This document shows positions 35,816-44,249 of a stretch of 64,000 nucleotides of DNA, in pieces. The notes under the pieces were generated by a model that had not been told where the DNA came from, made no database searches, and saw only the letters and a program-made list of their open reading frames with translations. The DNA is from VRUE01 sp044867925 (lineage in GTDB: Bacteria > Actinomycetota > Thermoleophilia > Solirubrobacterales > 70-9): the NCBI GenBank assembly GCA_044867925.1, contig JBIOVV010000008.1:83550-147549 (forward strand). Direction: 5' to 3'. The translations under genes and the position numbers were made by a program. Positions within the stretch are counted from its first letter, which is position 1. The number at the start of each line of letters is the position of its first letter.

Positions 35816-37013
35816 GCGGGGAATTCCCGAACTGGGCTCCCTGCTCTCGTCGGCGGGCTGGCCCTATGCGAGCGCCGAGTCGGTGGCGGCGGAGGATCCC
35901 GGTCGCTTCCACGCCCTGTTCGGCCGCGACTCGGCGATCGTCTCGCTCGAGCTGCTGCCCGCGCGGCCCGAGGTCGCCCGCGCGACTCTGCGTGCGCTCG
36001 CGTCCCTGCAGGGAGTCGCCGCGGACCCCGAGACCGACGAGGAGCCGGGCAAGATCGTCCACGAGTGGTGGCCGAGCGCCCCCGAGCGCCTGCGCCGGGC
36101 CGGCTGGCCCGTGCGCGACGGGGAGCTTCGCTACTACGGATCCGCCGACTCGACGGCCTGGTTCCTCGTCCTGCTCGCCTCGCTCGGCGAGCGCTCGCTC
36201 GCGAGCGAGCTCGAGACCCGGTGGCGGGCGGCGGCAGGCTGGCTGGAGAGCGCGCTCGAGCGCGGCGAGGGGCTGATCCGCCATGGGCCGCGCCGGGCGC
36301 CGGGAGGGCTCGCGCAGCAGGGCTGGCGCGACGCCGAGGACCCCACCGACCCGGCCGGCCACGGCGCCGGCATCCTGGACGACCGCGGAAAGGCGCCCGA
36401 GCCACCGCTCGCCGACGCCGACACGCAGGCGGTGACCGTGGTGGCGCTCCGCGCGCTGGCCGTCCTCTCGGGTGAAGAGCGCTGGGCCGAGAAGGCGGCG
36501 AGGCTGACGGCGGCGATCGGCGAGACGTTCGACGGCGAGACCCTCGCCCTGGCGGGGGGCGGCGAGAGAGTCGCGGGGGCCGGCTCTCAGCTCGGCTGGC
36601 TGCTGTGGGCAGACGCCCTGCCCGAAGCGGCGAGGGCGCGGGTGGCCGATCGTCTCTGCCGCTCCGACGTCTTCACCCGCTGGGGCCTGCGCACCCTCTC
36701 CTCCGAGCACCCGCTGCACGCGCCCGATGCCTACCATCGCGGCGCGGTCTGGCCCTTCGACTCTTGGCTCGGATGGGGCGGGTTGCGAGCGGCGGGCCGA
36801 CTCGGGATGGCGGAGCAGCTGCGCCAGGGCATCCTCGAGGCGATCGAGGCGATCGGCCCGGCCCCGGAGCTCTTCGCGGTCGACCGCGCGGGCCCGAGGC
36901 GGATCCCGATCGCGAACCGCGTCCAGGCGTGGACGGTGGGCGCCCGCTGGGCGCTCGAGAACGAGTGGGACGGCCGAGCGGAGGCCCTCTTCGGGCGGCC
37001 GCCCCGGCGCTAG
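35712..37013 (+). CDS. Glycogen-debranching/GH15-like (alpha/alpha)6 glucosidase
   Basis: 433 residues. The segment FHALFGRDSAIVSLELL (~76-92) is the substrate-site motif of glycogen-debranching and related glucosidases; helical-barrel repeats follow, with YYGSADSTAWFLVLLASLGE, ADADTQAV, and the C-terminal YHRGAVWPFDSWL. It probably hydrolyses the imported sugar in the cytosol. The first ~34 residues are encoded by the palindromic element and look unrelated to the family; no good start exists between it and the conserved core, so the element seems to supply the start codon and coupling to the permease. Confidence 0.8.
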   Translation: MTRSRRRHAASSVARIALLFGLPASLPANAWTSSSRGIPELGSLLSSAGWPYASAESVAAEDPGRFHALFGRDSAIVSLELLPARPEVARATLRALASLQGVAADPETDEEPGKIVHEWWPSAPERLRRAGWPVRDGELRYYGSADSTAWFLVLLASLGERSLASELETRWRAAAGWLESALERGEGLIRHGPRRAPGGLAQQGWRDAEDPTDPAGHGAGILDDRGKAPEPPLADADTQAVTVVALRALAVLSGEERWAEKAARLTAAIGETFDGETLALAGGGERVAGAGSQLGWLLWADALPEAARARVADRLCRSDVFTRWGLRTLSSEHPLHAPDAYHRGAVWPFDSWLGWGGLRAAGRLGMAEQLRQGILEAIEAIGPAPELFAVDRAGPRRIPIANRVQAWTVGARWALENEWDGRAEALFGRPPRR

Positions 37014-37399
37014 CCGGACGCCTCCGCGACAGGGGCCGACCCCGCCCGGCGCCACGACGCGTAGAGAGCGATCGCGACCAGCGGGGCGATGAAGTCGGCC
37101 CAGAGCGTCAGGCCGGTGTTGTCGGGGGCGTGGTTGTCGTGGATCGCCGCCTGGTGCAGGTGGCCGTAGGCGTCGCCGAGGTAGCAGATCGAGACGGCGA
37201 TCACGGCCGCGAGCAGGAAGCCGTCGCGAAAGCGGGCGCAGAGCACGCCGAGCACGCCGATCGCCAGGTCGGCGAAGCCGACCTCGGTCTGGAAGCCGCC
37301 GTCGCCGTTGCTGAAGCCGATTTCGCGGGCGGTGTCCGGGCCGTCGAAGAAGTGGAACATCGAGCCGAAGATCGCGGCGATTCCCACCGCCACGACCAT
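37010..37399 (-). CDS. DUF6790-like small membrane protein
   Basis: 129 residues with four hydrophobic segments. FHFFDGPDTAREIGFSNGDGGFQTEVGFADLAIGVLG followed by GDAYGHLHQ fits the DUF6790 pattern (integral membrane protein, function unknown). Start ATG at 37399, just after a possible 34-codon upstream frame. Convergent with the glucosidase gene, overlapping by 4 nt (CTAG). Confidence 0.7.
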   Translation of the reverse strand: MVVAVGIAAIFGSMFHFFDGPDTAREIGFSNGDGGFQTEVGFADLAIGVLGVLCARFRDGFLLAAVIAVSICYLGDAYGHLHQAAIHDNHAPDNTGLTLWADFIAPLVAIALYASWRRAGSAPVAEASG

Positions 37400-37407
37400 C
37401 CACCAGA

Positions 37408-37512
37408 TCAGGAGATTTCGAGCGTGCGGGCCTGGCTGCGCGGCCGGCTGTCGCGGTGACGATGGATCGTCGCGCCGATCAGGGCGATCGCGGCGAAGAC
37501 GAGAAACGGCAT
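37408..37512 (-). CDS. Possible 34-residue membrane microprotein
   Basis: ATG at 37512 follows gagaggaag. The product (MPFLVFAAIALIGATIHRHR then a polar tail) is one hydrophobic helix with a basic end. Its stop lies 8 bp before the DUF6790-like start, which suggests a leader or translational coupling. No homology is recognised; it could be a chance frame. Confidence 0.35.
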   Translation of the reverse strand: MPFLVFAAIALIGATIHRHRDSRPRSQARTLEIS

Positions 37513-37642
37513 GGCTTCCTCTCGACGATTCGGCGGCACCTGATTATGTGTCCCGCGGCAGACGAGGTCGATGCGCCGGGGCATCGCGCGCGCGAGGAGG
37601 GGGGTCGACAGGCGCTCGCTCGAGGCCGAGTCGGGGCGCAGC

Positions 37643-37876
37643 TCAGGCGGGTCTCGTCGGCTTGAGCAGTCCCCAGAGCGAGACGACCGCCCAGGCTCCC
37701 TCGAGCAGGAGGAAGCCCCATTGCGCGCCGATCGCGGCGAGTACGGCGAGGACGATCGAGCCGACGAGATTGAGGCTGAGGTAAAGGCGCGACTGGGGGT
37801 CGAGGCGCTCCACCTGTGCCGCGACGTAGGCGGTCAAGATCAGCGCCGCGCCGACGACTTGGATGACCTGGTCCAC
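37643..37876 (-). CDS. CBU_0592-like small membrane protein
   Basis: 77 residues, three hydrophobic helices: QVVGAALILTAYVAAQV, then RLYLSLNLVGSIVLAVLAAI, then GFLLLEGAWAVVSLWGLL. The pattern of the Asn-Leu-x-Gly and Leu-Glu-x-x-Trp motifs matches the CBU_0592 family, whose role is unknown. It is divergent from the alkyltransferase gene with 62 bp between. Confidence 0.72.
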   Translation of the reverse strand: MDQVIQVVGAALILTAYVAAQVERLDPQSRLYLSLNLVGSIVLAVLAAIGAQWGFLLLEGAWAVVSLWGLLKPTRPA

Positions 37877-37938
37877 GCCTCCAGGCTATTGGCCGGGCGC
37901 TCGCTCTCACGTACCGACCGCGGCGTGCGTTTACCTAC

Positions 37939-38538
37939 GTGAAGGGCATGAGATCGACCTGGACCATCTACGAGAGCCCGCTGGGGCCGCTGACGGCGAT
38001 CGCCGGCCCGGCGGGGATCCGCGGCCTCTGCTTTCCCGGTCGCTCGCCGCGGCTGCGCGAGTCCGCGCGACGGCCGCTGCCGGAGCTCGTCGATCAGCTC
38101 GACGCCTACTTCGCCGCCGAGCGCCAGGCATTCGAGCTGGACCTGGATCTTCGCGGCACGCCGCTGCAGCTGGCCGTCTGGGCTCAGCTGCGCGAGATCC
38201 CCTACGGCGCCACCGCCTCGTACGGCGAGCTCGCCGGGCGGATCGACGAGTCGCTCTACCCCGCGGGCCTCGAGCCCTACAAGCGCGTCCGCCTCGCCGC
38301 CGCGGCGATCGGCCGGACCCCGACGCCGATCCTGGTGCCCTGCCATCGCGTGATCGGCGCCGACGGCTCGCTCACCGGTTACGGCGGCGGCTTGCAGCGC
38401 AAGCAGGCGCTGCTCGAGCTCGAGGGGCGGGGCGGCGCCGGCCGGCCGCCGGCGCCGAGCTGGTCGCAGCGCCAGCTGTCCATGCCGGCTGAGCCGCTCA
38501 GCCCCGCTGCTCGGTCGGGCGGATCAGGATCTCGTTGA
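37939..38538 (+). CDS. ogt: Methylated-DNA-[protein]-cysteine S-methyltransferase
   Basis: 199 residues from GTG at 37939 (ATG at 37948 possible). The active site is ILVPCHRVIG (Cys ~135), preceded by the helix-turn-helix REIPYGATASYGELA. It removes alkyl groups from O6-guanine by transfer to its own Cys, a suicidal repair step. The last ~40 residues (after LLELEGR) are low-complexity and lie beyond the usual end; the 3' end overlaps the convergent SDR gene by 41 nt. Confidence 0.92.
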   Translation: MKGMRSTWTIYESPLGPLTAIAGPAGIRGLCFPGRSPRLRESARRPLPELVDQLDAYFAAERQAFELDLDLRGTPLQLAVWAQLREIPYGATASYGELAGRIDESLYPAGLEPYKRVRLAAAAIGRTPTPILVPCHRVIGADGSLTGYGGGLQRKQALLELEGRGGAGRPPAPSWSQRQLSMPAEPLSPAARSGGSGSR

Positions 38539-39262
38539 CGGAGACGTGCCAGGGCCGGGTCACCGCGTAGGCGATCGCGTCGGCGACGTCGGCCGCGTCG
38601 AGCGTCTGGATGTCGGCGAAGCGCTGCCTCACCTGCTCCCTGACGCCGTCGCGAATGTGGTCGGAGAGCTCGGTGTCGACGGCACCGGGCTCGACCACGA
38701 TCGACCTGACTTTGCGGCCGGCGAACTCCTGGCGGAAGGACTCGCTGAAAGCGCCGACCCCGTGCTTGGTCAGGTTGTAGACGCCTGAGCCGGCCCGGGC
38801 GAGGCGACCGGCGACGGAGCTGATGTTGACCAGGTCCGCGCAGCCGCGCTCCGAGCCCTCGGCGGCGGCGAGCAGGTGGGGCAGGGCGGCATGGGTGGTG
38901 TTGATCAGGCCCTTGAGGTTGAGGTCGATCATCCGGTCCCACTCCTCGGTCGGCGCGCCCTCGATCGGCCCGAGCAGCATCTGGCCGGCGTTGTTGACGA
39001 GGACGTCGAGGCGACCGAGCTCATCGACGGTTCGGTCGACCGCGGCGATCGCCTGCGCCTGGTCGGTGACGTCGGACCGGATCGCCAGCGCGGTATGGCC
39101 CTGGCCGCCGATCTCGCCGGCCAGCCGCTCCAGGCGCTCCAGCCGCCGCGCCGCCACGGCGACCTTGGCTCCCTGGCTTGCGAGCGCCCGCGCGGTCGCC
39201 TCGCCGATTCCGCTGCTGGCGCCCGTGACCAGCGCAACTGTTCCGTCGAGTGAGTTGCTCAT
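38498..39262 (-). CDS. Short-chain dehydrogenase/reductase (YdfG-like)
   Basis: 254 residues from ATG at 39262. The cofactor site is VTGASSGIGEATARAL, with NNAG and the catalytic Ser-Tyr-Lys in ISSVAGRLARAGSGVYNLTKHG. The C-terminal DVADAIAYAVTRPWHVSVNEILIRPTEQ is typical of the NADP-dependent YdfG group (serine/3-hydroxy acid dehydrogenases). It is divergent from the ZIP gene by 47 bp. Confidence 0.9.
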   Translation of the reverse strand: MSNSLDGTVALVTGASSGIGEATARALASQGAKVAVAARRLERLERLAGEIGGQGHTALAIRSDVTDQAQAIAAVDRTVDELGRLDVLVNNAGQMLLGPIEGAPTEEWDRMIDLNLKGLINTTHAALPHLLAAAEGSERGCADLVNISSVAGRLARAGSGVYNLTKHGVGAFSESFRQEFAGRKVRSIVVEPGAVDTELSDHIRDGVREQVRQRFADIQTLDAADVADAIAYAVTRPWHVSVNEILIRPTEQRG

Positions 39263-39309
39263 CGCGATGCATCCCTTCGGTCGTCTGCCGGTTGAGAAAG
39301 AATCACAGC

Positions 39310-40038
39310 ATGGATGCCGCATTGGCCTGGGGTGCGTTGGCGGCCTCCTCGCTCCTGCTCGGCGCTCTGCTCGCCTTCGCCCGGCGCTGGCCGGCCCGCC
39401 AGGTGGGGCTGGTCCTCGCCTTCGGCGCCGGTGCGCTGATCAGCGCCGTCAGCTTCGAGCTGGCCGCGGAGGGGATCGAGGTCGGCAGCCTCGGCGCCAC
39501 CGCGATCGGCCTCGGGGTGGGGGCGCTCACCTATTTCAGCCTCGACGGGCTGATCGCCCGCCGCTTCTCCGCGGGGCGCGGCCGCGCCGGCCGCGCCGGC
39601 GCCTCCGATCCCGGAACCGCGCTGGCGCTCGGCGCCTTCCTCGACGGGATCCCCGAGCAGCTCGTGCTCGGGATCGGGCTGGCCGCGGGCGAGGGAGTCG
39701 GGATCGGGCTCCTGGTCGCGATCTTCGTCTCCAACCTGCCCGAGGCGATCGGCTCGGCTACCGAGATGCGCAAAGCAGGCACCGAGCGGGCAAAGATCCT
39801 GCGCCTCTGGAGTGTCGTCGCCGTAATCTGCGCCCTGGCCAGCGTCACCGGCTACGCACTCGCCGACGCTGCCTCGGGCGAGCTCCGCGCCGCTATCGAC
39901 GGCTTCGCCGCGGGTGCGCTGCTGGTGATGCTGATCGACTCGATGATCCCCGACGCGACCAGGGAGGCGGGGCGGGTCGCCGGCTTGGTGACGACACTCG
40001 GATTCGCCGTGGCGACGGCGCTCTCCAGCCTCTCCTAG
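39310..40038 (+). CDS. ZIP-family metal transporter (second)
   Basis: 242 residues, about eight transmembrane segments. The metal motif in segments 4/5 is FLDGIPEQLVLG and SNLPEAIGSA, a variant in which the usual His of HxxPEG is Asp (DGIPEQ). A charged Arg/Gly-rich loop lies between segments 3 and 4. Metal ion and direction unknown. Distinct from the first ZIP at 4626-5366, which keeps the His. Confidence 0.8.
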   Translation: MDAALAWGALAASSLLLGALLAFARRWPARQVGLVLAFGAGALISAVSFELAAEGIEVGSLGATAIGLGVGALTYFSLDGLIARRFSAGRGRAGRAGASDPGTALALGAFLDGIPEQLVLGIGLAAGEGVGIGLLVAIFVSNLPEAIGSATEMRKAGTERAKILRLWSVVAVICALASVTGYALADAASGELRAAIDGFAAGALLVMLIDSMIPDATREAGRVAGLVTTLGFAVATALSSLS

Positions 40039-40067
40039 CTAGAAGGCCGCGTGCGGGTTGCCGGCCA

Positions 40068-40116
40068 GGCTCCGACTGATCGATTGACCCACGGATCCGG
40101 TGGCGAAGGTTCAGTC
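40068..40116 (+). repeat. Dispersed palindromic repeat, copy 2
   Basis: Starts ggctccgactgatcgattg and matches the minus-strand reading of 25984-26033 at most positions, including the shared GATTGACCCACG core and the closing TCAGTC. Like copy 1 it lies between two convergent genes (ZIP and the repeat surface protein). Confidence 0.7.
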
Positions 40117-40128
40117 GCCCTCGGTCGA

Positions 40129-42735
40129 CTATTTGGTGGCGGTGAGGGTCGCTGTTGTGTAGGCGGTGCCTTCCGCGGCCGATGCCGTAACCGTTTCGGT
40201 GAAGGTGCTGGAGGATCTGGACGTGTAGGTGAAGGTCGTCGCCGATTCGGCGGCGCCCGTGCTGGGGATCGCCAGCGGGGTGCCGCTGATCGAGCCGGCG
40301 CCGCCGCTGACCACGACTTTGGCGGCGTGGCCCGCGCCGACGCCGCTGACCGTGTTGCCGACGCTGTCGGTGACCGCGACCTTGGCGGTGACTTTGCCGC
40401 TGTTGCCGAGGCCGGTCAGGGTGCAGGCGAAGAGGCAGTTGGAGCTCAGAGTGCCGGCGCTGGCGCTGATGTTGGTCAGGCCCCAGCGTGCCGCTGCCCC
40501 CGGCGAGACGGTCATCGCCAGCGGCGTCGGGTTGGAGATCGTGCCGTCGCTGACCGCGATCGCGGCGGCGCCGGCGCGGTTCAGCTTCATCACCCCGTTT
40601 CTCGAATTTGTGACGCCGGCCACCCCGCTGGTGAAGTTGATCGCCGTGGCGCTGCCGAAGTTGATCGCCACGTTGGCGCTGTTGATGACCGAGGGCAGCG
40701 TCCCGTTGGGGCTCGCCGCGGACCCCGAGAAGACGAGGCTCTTGGCGCCGCTGTAGGTCGTGGCGGTGTTGCCGTAGGGGTCCAGTGCGGTGATCGTGAG
40801 GTTGTCGGCTGCGGCGGCGACCGGTGTGGTCGTGGCGGCGGCGAGCAGGAGTTTCGTCGCCGTCGTCGCCACCGTCAGCGAGACGGTTGCGGTGGTGAAG
40901 GTGCCGTCGCTCGCTGTGATCGTGGTCGCGCCGCTCTTGTAGAGCTTCATCGCGCCGTTCTTTTCACCCGACACGGTTGCGGTCCCTTGGCTGAAGTTGA
41001 TCGTCGTGGCGGTGCCGAAGGCGACCTCGGTCCCGGCGGAGTCCGAGACCGTCGGGATGTTCCCGCCGGGGCTGGCCAAGGCGCCGCTGTAGGTGATGCT
41101 CTTGGCGCCGCTGTAGGAGGTCGCGACGTTGCCGTAGGCGTCCTGGGCGGTCGTGGTGAGGTTGTCGGCGGCGCCCGCGGCGGGGGTGGTCGTGGCCGCG
41201 GCGAGCACGAGCTTCGAGGCAACGGCGGCACTCACGGTCACTTTCAGCGGCGCGGATGCGCTGGAGATCGTGCCGTCGCTGACAACGATGTTCGCTTCCT
41301 CGGCGTCGTAGAGCTTCATCACCCCGTTTTTGGTCGCAGAGGTGATCGCGGCGACGCCCGCGGTGAAGCTGATCGGCGTGGCGGTGCCGAAGTTGACCGC
41401 GGTGCCCGAGCTGTTGGCGACCGTCGGTTTGGTGCCGCCGGGACTTGCCGAGGCGCCGGAGAAGGTGAGGCTCTTGGAGCCGGCGTAGGAGGTCGCGACG
41501 TTGCCGTAGGCGTCCTGGGCGGTCGTGGTGAGGTTGTCGGCGGCGCCCGCCGTCGGCGTCGCCGTGGCGGCCGTGAGCATGAATTTCGACGCCGCGAGCG
41601 GCGAGACCGCCAGCTCCAGTGGCGCTTTGGTCGAGATCGAGCCGTCGCTGACGTTGATGTCGGGCTCGCCGCTTGCGTAGAGCCTCATCAGGCCATTTTT
41701 GGACGAGGAGACCGTGGCGACCCCGGCGCTGAAGGCGATCGCCGTGGCGCTGCCGAAATTGACCGCGGTGCCGCTGCTGTCGACCACGGTTGAGATCGTT
41801 CCGCCGGGGCTCACGGGGGCGCCGGAGAAGGTGAGGCTCTTGGAGCCGGCGTAGGAGGTCGCGACGTTGCCGTAGGCGTCCTGGGCGGTCGTGGTGAGGC
41901 TGTTTGCTGCGCCCGCGGCTAGTGTGGTTGTGGCGGCCGTGAGCACGAGCTTCGAGGCCGCGGCAGCGGATACCGTCACCGCCAGCGGCGTTTTGGCCGA
42001 GATCGAGCCGTCGCCGACGCTGAGGCTGGTCGCCCCGCTCTTGTAGAGCTTCATCGCGCCGTTTTTTGCGGTCGACACGGTGGCGACGCCGGCGCTGAAG
42101 CTGATCGCGGTGTCATCGCCGAAGGTCACGTCTGCGCCCGAGGAATCCGAGACCGTGGGTGCCGTCCCGCCGGGGCTGGCGAGGGCGCCCGAGAAGACGA
42201 GGTCGTGGGAGCCCGTATAGGTGGTGACCGTGCCGCCGCCCGCGTCCTTTGCCGTGATCGTCAGGTTGTCGGAGGCGCCGGCGGCCGGCGTGAGCGAGGC
42301 GGCGCTGAGCGTGAAGTACTCCGCGGGGCCGACGGTCACCGTCGCCGCTTTGCCGGCGCCGACCGCCGACCAGGAACGCCACCTCGCCGTGACGACGTAT
42401 TCGTAGGTCCCCGCTTTGAGGCCGCTGTCGACGCAGCTCGTGACGCTCACCGTTGCGCTGCACGTGCCGCCCGCGTCCTCTCCGTTGCGTTTGACCGTGT
42501 AGGTCACGCTGCCGATCCCCGGCGCCGAGACCGTGGCCCAGCTCAAGGCCACGGTTCCACCCGCCCCCGGCGCGGCGGTCGCGATCGAGGGCTGGGAGAG
42601 CACCGAAACCGTCTTCGGGCTGCTGCTGCCGGACCCCGTCGTGGTGAAGTAGGCGACGGCGATGCCGGTCGCGGCGACGAACAGCAGGGCCAAGGTTGCG
42701 ATCGCCGCGACGCCGGTTGGCAGCAGCCGCCTCAT
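40129..42735 (-). CDS. Large exported surface protein with tandem Ig-like repeats
   Basis: 868 residues. An N-terminal hydrophobic segment ending GIAVAYFTTTGSG resembles SipW-type (TasA/CalY-like) signal peptides. After a FnIII-like region (~45-135) come five ~120-residue beta-rich repeats with the core DAYGNVATSYxGxKSLxFSGA..SPGG (~140-740), then a degenerate sixth unit and a Thr/Ser-rich end. Three repeats share an identical 48-nt stretch at 41113, 41485 and 41851, a sign of recent duplication or gene conversion. It is expected on the cell surface as an adhesin or fibre. The ATG overlaps the upstream stop (ATGA). Confidence 0.82.
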   Translation of the reverse strand: MRRLLPTGVAAIATLALLFVAATGIAVAYFTTTGSGSSSPKTVSVLSQPSIATAAPGAGGTVALSWATVSAPGIGSVTYTVKRNGEDAGGTCSATVSVTSCVDSGLKAGTYEYVVTARWRSWSAVGAGKAATVTVGPAEYFTLSAASLTPAAGASDNLTITAKDAGGGTVTTYTGSHDLVFSGALASPGGTAPTVSDSSGADVTFGDDTAISFSAGVATVSTAKNGAMKLYKSGATSLSVGDGSISAKTPLAVTVSAAAASKLVLTAATTTLAAGAANSLTTTAQDAYGNVATSYAGSKSLTFSGAPVSPGGTISTVVDSSGTAVNFGSATAIAFSAGVATVSSSKNGLMRLYASGEPDINVSDGSISTKAPLELAVSPLAASKFMLTAATATPTAGAADNLTTTAQDAYGNVATSYAGSKSLTFSGASASPGGTKPTVANSSGTAVNFGTATPISFTAGVAAITSATKNGVMKLYDAEEANIVVSDGTISSASAPLKVTVSAAVASKLVLAAATTTPAAGAADNLTTTAQDAYGNVATSYSGAKSITYSGALASPGGNIPTVSDSAGTEVAFGTATTINFSQGTATVSGEKNGAMKLYKSGATTITASDGTFTTATVSLTVATTATKLLLAAATTTPVAAAADNLTITALDPYGNTATTYSGAKSLVFSGSAASPNGTLPSVINSANVAINFGSATAINFTSGVAGVTNSRNGVMKLNRAGAAAIAVSDGTISNPTPLAMTVSPGAAARWGLTNISASAGTLSSNCLFACTLTGLGNSGKVTAKVAVTDSVGNTVSGVGAGHAAKVVVSGGAGSISGTPLAIPSTGAAESATTFTYTSRSSSTFTETVTASAAEGTAYTTATLTATK

Positions 42736-43475
42736 CCCCGGGCGCTCCCCGAGAAGGCCAGGGGGAACTGGGTCCGCTGGCAGGCATCCTGGTTGACGGG
42801 CAGGTCACGCAGCTGGATCGCGGGCGCCGAGGCGCCCGGCGCGGGAAGGCTCGCCGAGCCCCCGGCCGGCACCTTGATCGGGGTCGAGCTGGAGGCGCTC
42901 GAGCCGCTGAGGATGAGGTTCTCGGCGCTGGCGCAGCCCGGGGGGTCGGCCGTCGCTCTCACCTGCAGGCTGGTGACGTAGATCGGCACCGGGTTCGGGT
43001 TGGAGATCGTCAGCGGCAGCGCCTGGGCCGGCGCCCCCGGGTACAGCATCCTCAGGCCGGCCAGCTGCGGCACGATCGAGAACTCCTTCGGCTCGAGGAC
43101 GCGCCAGCGAAAGCGAGTCGCGCGGCTGTGCGCGCCTCGGGCACCGGCCGTGCGCACCGAGAAGCTGTGGCTGCCGGCGACGAGCTTGCCGAGTGCGTGC
43201 GGCGACTGACAGGCGGCCCAGCGGCGCCCGTCGAGGCGGCACTGGAAGCGCGGGTTGCGCCCGCGAGCGCTGAAGGTGAAGCGGGCGCCGGCCGACACCA
43301 TCACCTTGTCCGGGTGCCGGCCGATCTTCGGCTTTGGCAGCGAGGCACTCGCCCGGCTCCGCTCCGGAGGGGGAGCGGAGCCGGGGTGCGAGTCGCCGGG
43401 GGAGGAGGCGTAGGCGACGGCGCCGAGGCCGGCTACCCCGACCAGCAGGGCGAGCACGCCCCTGGTGCTGCGCAT
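42732..43475 (-). CDS. Exported protein with Ig-like domain, middle gene of surface operon
   Basis: 247 residues. A signal segment (GVLALLVGVAGLGAVAYA) leads to a ~90-residue domain with FQCRLDGRRWAACQSPHAL, the Cys-bonded Ig-like repeat common in Solirubrobacterales. The C-terminal domain ends VNQDACQ and resembles the end of the next upstream gene's product, so the two are paralogs in part. It shares ATGA overlap with the large repeat protein, so the three are one operon. Confidence 0.72.
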   Translation of the reverse strand: MRSTRGVLALLVGVAGLGAVAYASSPGDSHPGSAPPPERSRASASLPKPKIGRHPDKVMVSAGARFTFSARGRNPRFQCRLDGRRWAACQSPHALGKLVAGSHSFSVRTAGARGAHSRATRFRWRVLEPKEFSIVPQLAGLRMLYPGAPAQALPLTISNPNPVPIYVTSLQVRATADPPGCASAENLILSGSSASSSTPIKVPAGGSASLPAPGASAPAIQLRDLPVNQDACQRTQFPLAFSGSARG

Positions 43476-43493
43476 GGCCGTCGCCTCTTTTGA

Positions 43494-43958
43494 CTAGTCG
43501 TTGGTCAGGTTCAGCGTCAGCGTCGCGCCCTGGCAGGCGTCCTGGTTGACGCCGGTTTCGTTCATCGCCAGCGTGCCGGTGGCGGATACGCTCTGGCCGC
43601 TGCCGGGGGGAAAGACCTGGTTGACGGGAACGGCCGCCATCGTGAAGTCGGGATTGCCGCCGCCGAGGACCGTGCTGCAGCTCGAGTGCCCGGAGTCGAC
43701 CGAGATGCTCGAGAGGCTGACCGTGCCGACCCGTTGCACGCCTTCGGAGGGGTTGTCGAGGGTGAAGCTCACCGGCGACGAGGAGCCGGGATAGAGATTG
43801 CCGCCGATCGAGGCGTGCAGCGTCACCGCCGAGCTGGAGCCGACACTTGCCGATCCGGTGCCCGAGCCGCTCGAGGTGAAGTAGGCCAGCGCAATGCCCG
43901 CCGCGGCGACCGCGATCGCGCAGCCCAGGGCCACGAATATCCGTTTTTGTGTGCTCAT
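43494..43958 (-). CDS. SipW-type signal small exported protein (TasA/camelysin-like)
   Basis: 154 residues; ATG at 43958 has AAGGGGAGA upstream. The N-terminus (VALGCAIAVAAAGIALAYFTSSGSG) has the Ala-Tyr-Phe-Thr/Ser motif after the hydrophobic core seen in SipW-dependent pilin-like or fibre proteins. The mature domain is beta-rich with two Cys pairs and ends VNQDACQGATL. First gene of a three-gene operon; it may be the repeating subunit and the large protein an accessory (inference). No SipW peptidase is in the window. Confidence 0.72.
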   Translation of the reverse strand: MSTQKRIFVALGCAIAVAAAGIALAYFTSSGSGTGSASVGSSSAVTLHASIGGNLYPGSSSPVSFTLDNPSEGVQRVGTVSLSSISVDSGHSSCSTVLGGGNPDFTMAAVPVNQVFPPGSGQSVSATGTLAMNETGVNQDACQGATLTLNLTND

Positions 43959-43992
43959 CGATTCTCCCCTTCCTTTAGCGATATCGACGGAT

Positions 43993-44232
43993 CTATGAGT
44001 CCGCCGACGATCTCGCATCGGCCAAGTGCGGGAGCGCCTTGAGCGGGGAAGAGGCAGACGGATTTTTTTGTTGTTGTACGTCTTGTACAAACCGCCTCGT
44101 CAGCCGCCACGGGCCGAGCCGGCAATGCCGCGTGCGGCCCCGCTTCTCGGTGCTGACGAGTCCCGCTTCCTCGAGCACCCGCAGGTGCTTCCTCGGACCC
44201 GCCGGCGACGTTCCGGCCGGCGCGGCCAGCAC
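43993..44232 (-). pseudogene. 5'-truncated ArsR-type regulator fragment
   Basis: The frame encodes RKHLRVLEEAGLVSTEKRGRTRHCRL, the recognition helix and wing of an ArsR/SmtB protein, but the N-terminal helices (usually ~40 residues) are missing because the frame begins near the divergent MMPL start. The C-terminal part is not ArsR-like. I read it as a remnant whose 5' half was lost; a short functional form cannot be excluded. Confidence 0.4.
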
Positions 44233-44249
44233 GCATACTCTCCCGGCCG

